Positions 1 to 10,075 of a DNA stretch of 64,000 bases are shown here, in pieces. How positions within the stretch are numbered: position 1 is the stretch's first letter; each line of letters opens with the position of its first letter. The notes under the pieces were generated by a model. It did no database searches. It worked only from the letters and a program-made list of their open reading frames with translations, and was not told where the DNA came from. The stretch is from Astrothelium macrocarpum (taxonomy: Eukaryota; Ascomycota; Dothideomycetes; Trypetheliales; Trypetheliaceae): positions 372,001 to 436,000 of the forward strand of contig JAGEMR010000010.1 in the NCBI GenBank assembly GCA_021030915.1. Reading direction: 5' to 3'. A program made the position numbers and the translations under genes.

Positions 1-1326
1 CATCAATCCAGGACCCTTCATGCGATAGAACTAACGCTTGACTAAACAGGTCAGTAATCCTCCGTGACGCGTGCCACCATCGCCACAAAAGTTCTAGATG
101 CCATTCTAATGAATGCAACTGAATCTTTTTTTCTAGTTACGAAAGACACGTTCTTTTTTGAGGCGGACGCAATTTGAAGAATGAGAAGTAGATACTGTGA
201 TGATTCATAACCCATTAACAAAACTTGGAAGCGAGGAAGAAGAGATGACCCCGGTCATGCTGACGCGCTGAATTTGTCACACTCACTAAATCCCTTGTCA
301 GTATAATGCTATGTCGCTTTTTCCAGATGGTTGTCTTAGTGGAAAAATTTTTGCTCTCGCTTATAGGTACCTCTGTCATAGCCATGCATCACTTCTTACT
401 GCATGATGAGAGGACAAGGTACGAGTAGGAAATAATAGACTTTCTGCACCAATACATTGCATCAACCCGAGTCAAGCAGCTGCTAAATGCACAATCGAAT
501 TACCGATCGCGTCGAACCCCAGATCTGTTATAAAAAGCGAAGCAATCTCCTCCATTACCATTGGTGCCATGGAGATCCTACCTTGCATGATTTGGTACGG
601 AACACGTGCGTTTTCTAGCTAGCGTGAAGCTAGGTTCAGTATTGGGACGCGGCTCGGGCGGCGCGTTCCCACACTGCTTAGTTCAATACCCGACGCCGGT
701 AGAGTGAATTTTGCATCCTTAGCTTCATTAACTTGCGAACTCCGTCGGCGCACCCGCATTAGTTCTTGGTCTAGGCACATTCAGCTCTACTACTCCGCAC
801 TCTTGAACTCTTCCGGACCGCTCCTTTGAGACTTCCGGCGTATTGTGCAAAGACGAAACGATCATTTTCCATCCACTGCAACGGTCTTGGCATCTGCTGG
901 AGGGTCGGGAACTGCAATAATAACCCATGAAAACGTGTCGCAGCCCTAAACCCACGTTGCATATATGGTATTAATTAGTTCACGATAAGAAGCCCACTAG
1001 GAAGCCAAGTAAGGTTGCAACTTGCTCAATATTGGTCGACCCCCTGAAATCCCGTTACTCCGTACGAGCCTGTAAGGAATCGTATGACATGCGTCTCAAG
1101 ACCGTTATCGACTGCTATCACCAACTCCCGGGACTCCAGTCTCATGCAGCTTCGGTAAACCCCGCTAACCCCTGACCCAGGCGCATTCCTGGCCGCGCCA
1201 CTTTATACGTCAGTTGTAAGATCCTAGAGGTATCGCCTGTAATGCGTCGTTTTTTCACACGCCTCTTTATGTTTCTGCGCAAGAAACTGAACATCAACTC
1301 CGCGTCAAGAGGTCCAATGGTCCACA
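1..1326. other. Region without a recognisable gene
   Basis: Only short open frames of at most 75 codons occur here, on the minus strand, and none resembles a family I know. I see no RNA gene or long repeat. It is probably intergenic or decayed sequence upstream of the rhodopsin-domain gene that starts at 1327. Confidence 0.5.
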
Positions 1327-2635
1327 ATGTCGCAAGTGACAATTACGCCCGATAATCAAGGCCCTGTTCTAGATCTTGTATCATGGGTGACGATTTGTGT
1401 ATCCGTCTTGTCAGCACTGACAAAACTTTTGACGCCTATGATGATATCGAGACGATGGATGATTTCAGCGGACAGCGTCTTCATAGTGGTCGCAACGGTA
1501 TTTACTTTTTTTCTGATTGACTGTCCAGGACTGACATTGTAAGATCATGGCCTTGGGACAAACAGGCGCGCTTACTTCTGCGGTTATGAATGGGCTTGGC
1601 AAAAAAATCTCATCTCTTAATAATGCTCAGCTTGAAGCATTCCAGAAGGTTGGCCAAATCAAACCTTTGTTGGATTTGGATTGACCTTTTCATAGGCCGA
1701 TTACGCATCAGACATTCTCTATGTGCTCTCTATCCTATTGACGAAAATGGCGCTGGTCGTGTTTTTTTACCAAATATCGAATAGTAGTGCTGCGCGACTG
1801 ACATGTTTGGGTCTTAATGTATTCATTTTGCTATGGGGTCTGGCCTCTGTCTTTAGCCTTGCCTTTGAATGCAGCCTACCGCAACCGTGGGCCATTTTGC
1901 AAGGAAATTGCTTTGCGCGCGTGAGTGGCTCGAGATTCTCAAATCAGATGAAATCCGCTAAACTATGCTTCAGAGCCATCTTTGGGGTTTCATAGGATCA
2001 TTTGACGTTCTAACCGACTTGCTTGTCACTGGGCTCCCATTTTTAACGCTCAGATCGCTGCAAATTAAATGGGGCAAACGAGTTCGCTTGATCACTCCGT
2101 TCATGGGCAGGATATTGTATTGACACCTGATCCGCCTCTTTATCATCTTTCTGACTGGTTGGGCAGGGTTATACCCATAACGATTCTTCGACTGAAGTTC
2201 CTGATACCCGCTTTGAATGCGCCGGACCCGACTCTTGCAGCTTCGAAATCCACAATCCTAACAAGCATGGAGATGAATATTAGCATTATCGTGGCTTGCA
2301 TACCTTTTTTCAAACCTTTTATCCAGGGATTAGAGTCAGGCCTTCTCACAAGCGATTTACGTGTTCTGGCCCCAACGTTTAGTGCTAATACTACAAACCG
2401 TGATGGATCTACGATCAACAGATCAGGAGGGTCAAGCCGTTCACCGAAGTATGGAAGTGGCATTTGGCAAGAGTTGACAAAGTCACGACTTAGCAGTCGG
2501 GTAAAACAGAGTCAGACTGGGTCAAAGAGGGATTCGGACTCGGAACAGATTATATTAGATCAACGAGGTGGACTGGAAACTATTGGAGAGACCCGGATAC
2601 CTTCTGTGGATGAGAGGCTATCGGATAGAGCATAA
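1327..2635 (+). CDS. PTH11-like rhodopsin-domain integral membrane protein
   Basis: Five exons, 1327-1497, 1544-1648, 1696-1920, 1974-2116 and 2167-2635, joined by introns of 46-53 bp, give a 370-aa protein. The joins were chosen because each restores the order of conserved blocks in the fungal rhodopsin-domain family (PTH11-related, seven-helix, GPCR-like). These are NGLGK at residues 73-77, a helix ending in FFYQIS, FECSLPQPW at 149-157 with a second Cys at 164, and the DVLTDLL helix after the fourth exon start. About seven hydrophobic segments span residues 15-265, followed by a polar, Ser/Arg-rich cytoplasmic-type tail of about 100 residues. There is no CFEM cysteine domain in front. Members are proposed surface sensors, but most have no known ligand, and I infer nothing more specific. 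The upstream 1.3 kb is empty and decayed genes follow downstream. Confidence 0.8.
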
Positions 2636-3399
2636 TTAAGGAAAAATTCAATTGCAAAAGTCATTGCTCTTCTAGCGAGGCACTTTGTGCTGCAATAACA
2701 CGAATTGGGGACTCTTGATTCCCCGAGCCCTTTGACCTATTTTCTCCAGAGCCCTTTATCTTATCTCGAAGTCAACATGGCCGTCAATTATTACTTGCCA
2801 GCTTGGGTCTTGGCTGGAGTCCTTCAAATGGTTTCAGCTCCTCGATTTTCTTGTTCTAGTATACCGGAAGTTTCTTTTCGATGATCTGAACTGACAGTCA
2901 TTACAGGAATCTCGGTCACGGTCAATGAAATCTACGACTCATGGCTTACTGCCTGACGCTCCAAATACACATACCTGGGTACATTTGCAGTACGGCATTC
3001 GTCCCTGGATGTGAAAGATGGGGCCAAATCTGATGAGACACTGGTCCTGGAAATTTGGAAATCTACCTATAGAGAAGATCCGAAAATCTAGCTGTTGAGC
3101 ACCTTGCTGCCGTACCTGGTTCTGCCTACCACGTAATATTCTGCCTCTTTGATAAACGATGCTCTTCCTCGGGGCGACAATATACCTCACATTGCTTGGA
3201 AACCCTCGCTAATTGTACTATTGGCAATCAAAGGTCTGTGCAGACAAATGATCCTCGGCAAATAGGTTGAAAAAGCTGTTTCCCGATGTACTACGACGGG
3301 CCTTGTTCTCCATGGGTACTGGAATATTTCGTCTTTCTCCGAGATCTTCTTGATTCGGTAGCCACTATTGCGGTACTTAAATTTTATTTTGACAATATC
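2636..3399. other. Degenerate intergenic region
   Basis: An ATG at 2777 opens a short signal-peptide-like hydrophobic stretch (YYLPAWVLAGVLQMVSA), but the frame closes after about 35 codons and I could not join it to a known family. The rest holds only short frames. It may be the remnant of another decayed gene beside the MFS and MmgE/PrpD remnants. Confidence 0.35.
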
Positions 3400-3840
3400 A
3401 GCAGCGCATGGACTTTTGGCGCGTAAAGCAGCGCCTTTCGATCTTAACAGCCATGGTGCCATGCTACCGATCGCGAAAGCAACACCGGTGAGAATGGTAT
3501 TTGACCATCCGTAGCCGATTCAATGATACAGGGCTAGAGCAAAAATGGGCAAGGTAAAGCCTGCCAAAATCGCAACACCGTCAATGCTCCCACTGCAGAC
3601 GCGGCATAGATGGGACAACAATCGAGTACATATGCTTGGACGCACTGGTAATTCATCAAGAGGCCGGAGGGATAAATAAAGAAGCCAATATCGGGCATGA
3701 TCCAGTGAAGCATGTTCGTTGCCGACCATCCGTACTGGAGCAACCCAAAACGCACCAGAAAGGCGGCTAGAGTCATAAGACATGCGATATTCTGGAAGGT
3801 CCACGCGCTCTTAGACGCAAACCCGAGACTCAACACACGG
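3400..3840 (-). pseudogene. MFS transporter, C-terminal remnant
   Basis: Read on the minus strand from about 3836 downward, the sequence encodes the last third of a fungal major facilitator (DHA1-like) drug or metabolite exporter. Visible blocks are FGLLQYGWSA and HWIMPDIG, then NYQCVQAYVLD and YAASAVGALTVLR. After a shift of frame comes AGFTLPIFALALYH, then a stop codon, IGYGWSNTILTGVAFAIGSM, APWLL and a basic tail with ALRAKSP. At least one frameshift and one in-frame stop break it, and no N-terminal half can be found upstream. It is non-functional. It lies back to back with the MmgE/PrpD remnant, so both may have belonged to one lost metabolic cluster (inference). Confidence 0.8.
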
Positions 3841-4059
3841 CCGACAACAAAATTTCACACACAAGCCGGGGAGGACCTGCACAATGTTCAGGAATCGCTC
3901 GCTCTTTAGATATATTGTCGCTGCTCTTGGAACCCGCGATTGTCTCGCCGTGTTGCTTAGCCGGCAACTCAACGTTCAGTTACAGTTACACTTCCCTTTT
4001 CGGACCGATCCCATGCCGTCCACCTCAAAAGTCATTCGAAATGTTAGATGTCGAAAGTC

Positions 4060-5085
4060 CCCGTAAATGTCAGAGAGCGTGCAAAAATATTTGATCTCGG
4101 ATGGAATTGGACGTGGCTTGGTTGGAGCCCGTGCTTCTTGGTCTGAAGTTGCTGCTCATGCGATTAATGAATACGAACCAGAGGGCAACCTCAAGAGTAA
4201 TTGGCCATACGCAGGTTCGTAAGATAAACCATGCACTTTTCGTTCATGTCCGACTTTTCTCTGATACTTGGCTCAACACGGAAACTTTAGCTAATTGTAA
4301 ACTTTATCACAGCGGTACGGCCCTCTTGCAGCAGCACTTCTGAACGGTTCTTTTATTCAAGCAAAAGGACTTGACGACTATCATAGCACAACTCCCCTAC
4401 ATTGTGCCAGCGTCGTTCTTCGTGCCCTATTTGCTGCTATAGAAGCTCAGAACACAGACGTGGTGCCCAATCTGTAAATGTTCCTGGCAGCGCCTTTCTC
4501 CTTGCTGCTATTGTTGGGTTCGAAATCGGTCCTCGGGCAGGGATTGCTCTGTATGGCCCGATCTCCTTTCACGAGGATGGCACTCCGGGCCTGTCTTTGG
4601 CTGTCCCGCAAGTGCAGCTGCCGCAAGTAAACTCTTTACCCTGACAATTCCTGAGATTGAGTCTGCCATTGGAACTGCCTGCACACAAACAACATTCGCG
4701 TCAAGCTCTATGCCTGCGTTGGAGGCTGCCATGGCCAGATTGAGGTCTTGGAAAAGTTACAGTCCTCATACCCCGTGCGGTTCCAAAGGAAAAGCTCAAA
4801 GACATCCAAACAATCGCAGTCTAATTCTCCAACCCAACCTTTGCCCACGATGGCTGGCCACTCTCGCATAGATAAGCGCGGCGTACATTAGTGCAGTGCA
4901 GCTCGTCGACCGCCAAGTCTTTGCGACACAATTTGGAGATGACGTTCTCGACCGCGACGAGGTCTGAGACCTTACTCAAAAGAATTTGACGAATCGAACC
5001 ACATTTGCGGAGCTCGAGGTGCTTATCGAGTTTGGAGTTATGTCGGCATTTTTTACCCAATCTACCCAATTGCAAATTTGTATAA
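4060..5085 (+). pseudogene. MmgE/PrpD family enzyme (aconitate decarboxylase / methylcitrate dehydratase-like), decayed
   Basis: Pieces of an MmgE/PrpD protein appear in order on the plus strand. They are KYLISDGIGRGLVGARASWS near 4090, a block ending EPEGNLKSNWPYAG, and a probable intron at about 4214-4313. Then come YGPLAAALLNGSFIQ and LDDYHSTTPLHCASVV, VGFEIGPRAGIAL near 4515, and after a frameshift RGWHSGPVFGCPASAAAASK followed by IESAIGTACTQTTFASSSMP and ALEAAMARLRSW. These match the family's fold and its substrate-pocket histidine regions. The frame changes at least twice, stops interrupt it, and the C-terminal part fades after about 4900. The family includes cis-aconitate decarboxylase and 2-methylcitrate dehydratase. 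Which one this was cannot be told from the remnant. Confidence 0.8.
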
Positions 5086-5328
5086 CAGTTCTGCAAATCC
5101 CAAAACTGTTTAAAATTTTTTCAGAAAACTTGTGTGAAAATCATTCTAATGATTAACAAAACCAGACAATAACATTTTTTTGTTATAGAGAAGTATATCA
5201 ATATGTTTCGAGAACGATATGATTCTTCAGATTGGATCCCTGAATCAAGCTTCGAGCGCTAGTTGAAAGACGGTGTTTGCCTTGAAGAGCGCCGATAAGA
5301 GTCACCTAAATTTTGAGCTCGTACTCCA

Positions 5329-5553
5329 CCCGACCTCTCGCTTAGCTGACGTGACCCCTCAAAACTTCGTGCCTCCAAAAACCTCTCCAAATAACCTCTC
5401 AGTTCATTATATAATCTCTTTTTCGGGTTTTTTATATCTAGGAAATATTTTCAAAGATTTAGAAAAATTAGATGCGTTATCTGATCTCTGAAGATGAGAG
5501 GTCGGATCAGCTCGTGAATTTGAGAGGTCATTTTAGCTAAGCGAGGTCTACCG
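5329..5553. mobile_element. Short inverted-repeat element (MITE-like)
   Basis: The sequence at about 5333-5371 recurs as an imperfect inverted copy at about 5513-5553. Both share the core CTCGCTTAGCT followed by a TGACC(C/T)CTCAAA-type stretch, giving terminal repeats of roughly 35 bp around an AT-rich, non-coding centre of about 140 bp. The structure fits a miniature inverted-repeat transposable element. I could not define a clear target-site duplication, so the exact ends are uncertain. Confidence 0.55.
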
Positions 5554-5734
5554 AGCCACCCACGCGGCCTGAATAAAAACTAGCCCTCACAGATCCTAAT
5601 TTTTGATCTATTGCTGAACTTTGCTTTGTTGAGAATTTTTTTTCAAAACCTTTTTATAATACATTGATAGTTATATATTTAGTATATGTCTAATTTTAAA
5701 ATAAAATTTCATAATATTTGTTGAATAATAGATA

Positions 5735-5747
5735 TAGTAAAGAGATA
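5735..5747 (+). repeat. Target-site duplication, left copy
   Basis: The 13-bp sequence TAGTAAAGAGATA here is identical to 6548-6560, and the two copies directly flank the foldback element. Confidence 0.8.
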
Positions 5748-6547
5748 GGGCTCACAATAGGACGGAGAAAACCCGACCCAGACTCATCCCATCCTAATAA
5801 TGGGATGGAATTAGACTGGGTCAGGAGGTATCTCAATAGGATGGAATGGGGATAAATTTTTGAATGGATTTTTTAGTTGATTTAGTGGATCTAATTATTT
5901 AATCAATTTGATTAGTCAGCCAAAAAAATTCGAAGTATTTGAATTTCAAATTATTTCGACAAATTCGAATAATTCAAATTTATTGAGTAAATCAGACGAA
6001 TTCGAATTATTTAAACAAATTCGAATTATTTGAACAAATTTGAATTATTCAAATAATTCGAAAAAATCGAACAAATTCGAATTATTTGAACAAATTTAAA
6101 TAATTTGAATAAATTTTATGAATTTCAAATTTTTGTTCTGAATTCGAATTCGTCTGATTTATCCAATAAATTCGAATAATTCGAATTTGTTGAAATTATT
6201 CGAATTTGTCGAAATAATTCGAATTCGTTCAAATAATTCGAATTCGTTCGATTTCTTCGAATTATTTGAATAATTCGAATTCGTCTGATTTGCCCAAATA
6301 ATTCGAATTTGTTCAAATAATTCGAATTCGTCTGATTTACCCAATAAATTCGAATTATTCGAATTTGTCGAAATAATTCGAAATTCAAATAATTCGAATT
6401 TTTTTGGCTGACTAATCAAGCTGACTAAGCAGCTGGGTCCACTGGGTCAACTAGGGAACCCAGTGGGTTCCCTAGTAATGGGTCCTAAAAATTAAGCCAA
6501 AACCCATCCCACCCAAAACCCATCCCGACCCGTCCTATTGTGACCCC
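5748..6547. mobile_element. 800-bp foldback element with AATTCGAA-type interior
   Basis: The ends are inverted repeats: the first 18 bases (GGGCTCACAATAGGACGG) match the complement of the last 18 with one mismatch. Inside, long arms at about 5908-6115 and 6205-6419 are inverted copies of each other, both built from AT-rich palindromic units such as AATTCGAATTATTTGAAC, with about 90 bp between. The whole element could fold into one large hairpin. GGGATGG-type motifs occur near both ends. Nearly all arm differences are transitions, with the left arm carrying A/T where the right arm has G/C. It has no protein-coding capacity; open frames inside are low-complexity Asn/Ile/Phe/Glu repeats. A 13-bp direct repeat flanks it. 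Confidence 0.75.
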
Positions 6548-6560
6548 TAGTAAAGAGATA
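6548..6560 (+). repeat. Target-site duplication, right copy
   Basis: Identical over 13 bp to 5735-5747. It marks the right boundary of the foldback element. Confidence 0.8.
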
Positions 6561-6766
6561 ATTTACATTGCTGTAGCGCTGGTTCGGTGCGGCCGCACCC
6601 ATTTTGTGAGTGCCAGTTTTTTCAGGCCGCGTGCCACTCCGTTCAAATATCTGAAATAATTATAGCTACTCCAGGTTACGAGACCAACGTGGAAAAGTAC
6701 TGAGTTAAAACAGCCTTGAGGACTATATAGAACACTTGTGAACCACCTGGGTTACGAAATAGTAAT

Positions 6767-9547
6767 CTAGGTCACTACCCAATTTGTGGCCGCCTGCCCA
6801 ACATCCACATAATCGATTCCAGCGTCGACCTTGCGGTCATCGTTTGGTTTTCTGACCTTTACAATAGCAGAACATAAGGATTGTACCCAGTACCTCTTGC
6901 CTGGCCCAACGGATTTGCGACCGACCATTGCCAAAAACTCCTGTGAACTCTTATCTCCCAAAGGCTTTTGCAAGATGAGGACATACTCTCGATCAAACGC
7001 CCAATTGACATCGTTTTCAGCGACGAAAACTACGTACTTGTATGTCAAAATCTCTGATGTTGCTTCAACGACTGGCGAGGCCAAAGGGGGACTTTCGATA
7101 GGCGGCGGGGTGGCCTTTCCCAAACCACCGAATTTGGGCTTACTGAGAGTCGGAATCTTGCCAAAGGAGGGCGTTTTCGGTAGCGGCGGCGTCTTCAAGA
7201 TAGGCGTTGCAAAAGGAAGAGGAGAGTATGTGATGCCAAATCTTCGTTCAGCCATGTTTACAGTAAGTCCATGTGCCTTCGAGGAGAATTTGATGACATA
7301 GCCTGGATAGTCGACAGGCAAACCGACTGTGGGAAGAAGAACCATCTTATCTCCTAGGTACATCGACACTCTCTGACGATTGATGTTAAGCTTCTTAGGT
7401 ATGTACTTGTTGAGGTTGATTTTCATTGGATTTCCGAGCATAGAAGGAACCTCGACGTGTATGTCGTCTACATTTAAATCGCTGTAGTCTTCAATTTTGG
7501 CGTCTTTGGAGTCTTCGAGGTCTCCCAACCCTGAGGATCGGTGGCTCAATAGAGAAATTGGAGCCCAGCGAAATCCAGGGATCTTAAGCCGTTCATAGCT
7601 GTTGAAGATGATTCCTTGGCGGAAGCGGCCTATTTCTTCCAGGAAAGCTTTCATTCGAAGCTCTGCCGTTCCACGCCGACTCTTTTTGTCCTCGAGTTTG
7701 GTATAGTTTTTCACATCTGACCCTATCACAGAAGCTACACAGAGGAGCTCATCGTCAATATTCGTAGTGGATCGGTACCCAAGCGAATCAGCCAAATCTC
7801 CGTAGACGATCCACTTGTTGTCTGCTGGTATTTTCCCTTCTCGAATGCCGTTTACAATCGTCTTGATTGTAGTATAATAGAAGCTTGTCTTACCCGCAGC
7901 CTGAAGAGGAAATCCGATGGGATAGCCCTTATAAGCCATCCTTTTCTGATAATCTCTGGCCAACTCATCCACGTCGGGTAGCCTCAGGGGCTTGTCTTGG
8001 AACTGATAATAAACATCCCGTGCAAGGAAACCTTCTTGATGAGTCCAGAGACGGCGAGACCAACCCGATGCGTATATGCGGTAGCATATCTCGCTCATCG
8101 AAGCTGTTGATGGGATTGACATTAGCCACGGGTCTATGACCAACACTGCTGCGCTTTCACCGTAGATCTCTCGCATTGATTGAATGCTCAGCTTCTTGTA
8201 TTTTCGGCTTTCGTCATCGACGCCAACAATGCAACAAAGGGTATCCATCCAGAACCCTGGGGATGAATGTGCCCATTTGGGTGGGAGATAGTTGCTGGCA
8301 AGATCGTTGACTAGACTTTGCATCCTCTCAAGTTGACAGTATGGAAGGGAGTTATCAAATGGATTACCCTTTCCATCTGCCCATCTGTCGACAATCAGCC
8401 AAGACTTTTGCCTTGATAGAACCATGTGAACTTACACGTGAGAGATAGCAACAAAGGGAGGAATCTTTGACTCATCCTCAGAATACATGTCCTTTTGGTG
8501 TCCGTATGTCGTAAGGCCTTTTTGTTCATCGTCCCATCTCATCATTGGCAGATGGCCAGCATCCATGATCTGTTTGATTGCTTCTCTAAGTGATCCAGGA
8601 TTCTTGCCGTAATCTGGAGCTATATGTCCCACAAATTTAGGTTCGGGGTCGTAATCATCTTCACCGCATTTCGGATCATGTTGGGTGGTATAGGTGCCAT
8701 CGGCAATTTTGGCCTCGCACGACTGATCTGTGCAGGCATAGTGCTCGTCGAGTTCTTCAAGCGTACGGCCTCGAGCTGCAGCAACGTAATTCTGGCCATC
8801 GATATCGAAATCTTCCATGATCATGGCGGCATCACTTGGACACCACTTCCTCTGAATACGTCGATGTAAGAGTTTCGAGTTGGTAACTGGCCATCGATCC
8901 TCCTTGCCTGGTTTGTTGTAGATAAAGAATGCAGCTTTGCGTAAAGTGGATGCAACCGCGATAACGACCGTAGTCGTTGCGTCCGACACAGACCATAATG
9001 CTTTTCCATACTGATGAATGGAACGGTGTTGTTTACCGCCCGCGCAATGATAATCGACAATGTTCCCAACGTGATCAATGAGCTTCAAAACATCTTCGAG
9101 AACACTTTCATCTCTTGTGGCTTGGCTTTTCTGTCTCCATTCCTTAATTAGATCTGGCAGCTTGCTAGTCGTAATGAGACGGGCTGTCTGGGGCTTATGA
9201 ATGGCCTTGCGAGTAATTGGAGCGAGAAAATCATCAGTCTTGACTTTTATACCGATAAGTCCAAATACTTCAATGATGAGACCGAAGATGAGCCAAGTCT
9301 GGAAGAACCTTTCTATTTCCCATGGCTCACGAACAGTCTTTTCGTCCTCCAGCTCTCCTCCAAGTAGGTCTTCACCTTGTTTGGGTACGAACCATGCTTC
9401 ATCATAGGCCCAGCCCAGGCGCATGTAAAATTCATGATACTTGAAGCCTTTGTCAGGGATGTTTTCGTACCATTCGGACTTTTCATCCGCGTCATAGGCC
9501 AGCTTCAACCATGGTTCGGTCCCGTCAGGAAGGACGAGATGGTCCAT
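6767..9547 (-). CDS. HET-domain (heterokaryon incompatibility) protein
   Basis: Two exons, 8436-9547 and 6767-8384, with a 51-bp intron (donor GTAAGT, phase 2) falling inside the first HET motif, give 909 aa. The splice is supported because it restores FVAISHVWADG at residues 365-375. Other HET blocks follow: the NSLPYCQL segment, WMDTLCC at 416-422, the VLVIDPW strand near 451-457 and WSRRLWTHQE at 479-488. The N-terminal 360 residues are unassigned and include a Cys/His-containing stretch (residues 271-305). The C-terminal region has a Pro-rich linker around residues 750-800. HET proteins act in non-self recognition and can trigger cell death after hyphal fusion; a partner is not evident from the sequence. 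The gene diverges from the membrane-protein gene at 10931 across a 1.4-kb spacer. Confidence 0.92.
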
Positions 9548-9773
9548 AACTCTAAATCAGCGTCAATGAAAATTATGGTTCAGACCAGTTCTGGTAAGAA
9601 TATGGCAGGGAATCAGGGAGATATGGAAGGAGCGATCTTGCAGGCAAGGATGGTTCTTTAAAACCACCAACCCAACAGGACTGTATCGTCGGATTAGCAG
9701 AACACTTCTGGGATTGGCCCACATCCGACCCCAAAACGTAGAATGCGGAAGAAAACCGTCCCAATCAGGATTA

Positions 9774-9868
9774 CAGTATGTCTACGTTTGCCTGCTAAAC
9801 GATCAGGGTTTCTCTAAGATTTCAAGCACGATTCGACTAGGCATGCAATTCTTGATAAGCATTGATGC
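9774..9868 (+). repeat. Diverged direct repeat, copy 1
   Basis: It shares a long series of matching blocks with 9983-10075: AGTATGT, TGCTAA, CAGGGTTTC, CTAAGAT, CGATTCGACTA and CATTCTTGAT-like ends. I estimate 70-75 % identity by eye. The copy-to-copy offset is about 209 bp. It has no coding potential. Confidence 0.6.
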
Positions 9869-9982
9869 CGAACATCCTATGAACGCCCTGGAGCGCTGTC
9901 GTGACACAGCTTTTATGATCTCGGCTCATACCATTAACTCAATGCAGATGTTGTGCCAGCAATCGGTCAGTATTAGGGTTGA

Positions 9983-10075
9983 AGTATGTTTGCTTTTACT
10001 TGCTAAGCAAGCAGGGTTTCTAAGATCTTTCGCTTCGATTCGACTAAGTTTGCCATTCTCGATTAGTCTTGACAC
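9983..10075 (+). repeat. Diverged direct repeat, copy 2
   Basis: Second copy of the unit at 9774-9868, in the same orientation and the same order of matching blocks. Both copies lie in the spacer upstream of the HET gene. Confidence 0.6.

Larger units (their letters stand above)
5561..6629. mobile_element. Outer inverted-repeat element (MITE-like), split by the foldback insertion
   Basis: The stretch 5561-5590 (beginning CACGCGGCCTGAA, then AAAACT and CTCACA) recurs inverted at about 6603-6631 with few differences. Removing the 800-bp element at 5748-6547 and one target-duplication copy leaves a non-coding element of about 255 bp with ~30-bp terminal repeats. A perfect 14-bp palindrome lies at 6586-6599 just inside the right repeat. 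Flanking bases CCACC and CCACT may be traces of a target duplication. There is no coding capacity. Confidence 0.5.

Noticed and set aside
2777..2950. Possible secreted tannase/feruloyl-esterase-like N-terminus after a signal peptide
   Set aside because: Only a hydrophobic leader and a few suggestive residues; the frame breaks after 35 codons and no catalytic motif follows.
6125..6419. Open frames of 86-87 codons on the minus strand
   Set aside because: They translate the palindromic AT-rich arm of the foldback element into Asn/Ile/Phe/Glu repeats and are not genes.
7885..8139. Plus-strand frame opposite the HET gene, and similar plus-strand frames at 6831-7301
   Set aside because: Antisense shadows of a well-supported HET coding sequence; they have no similarity of their own.
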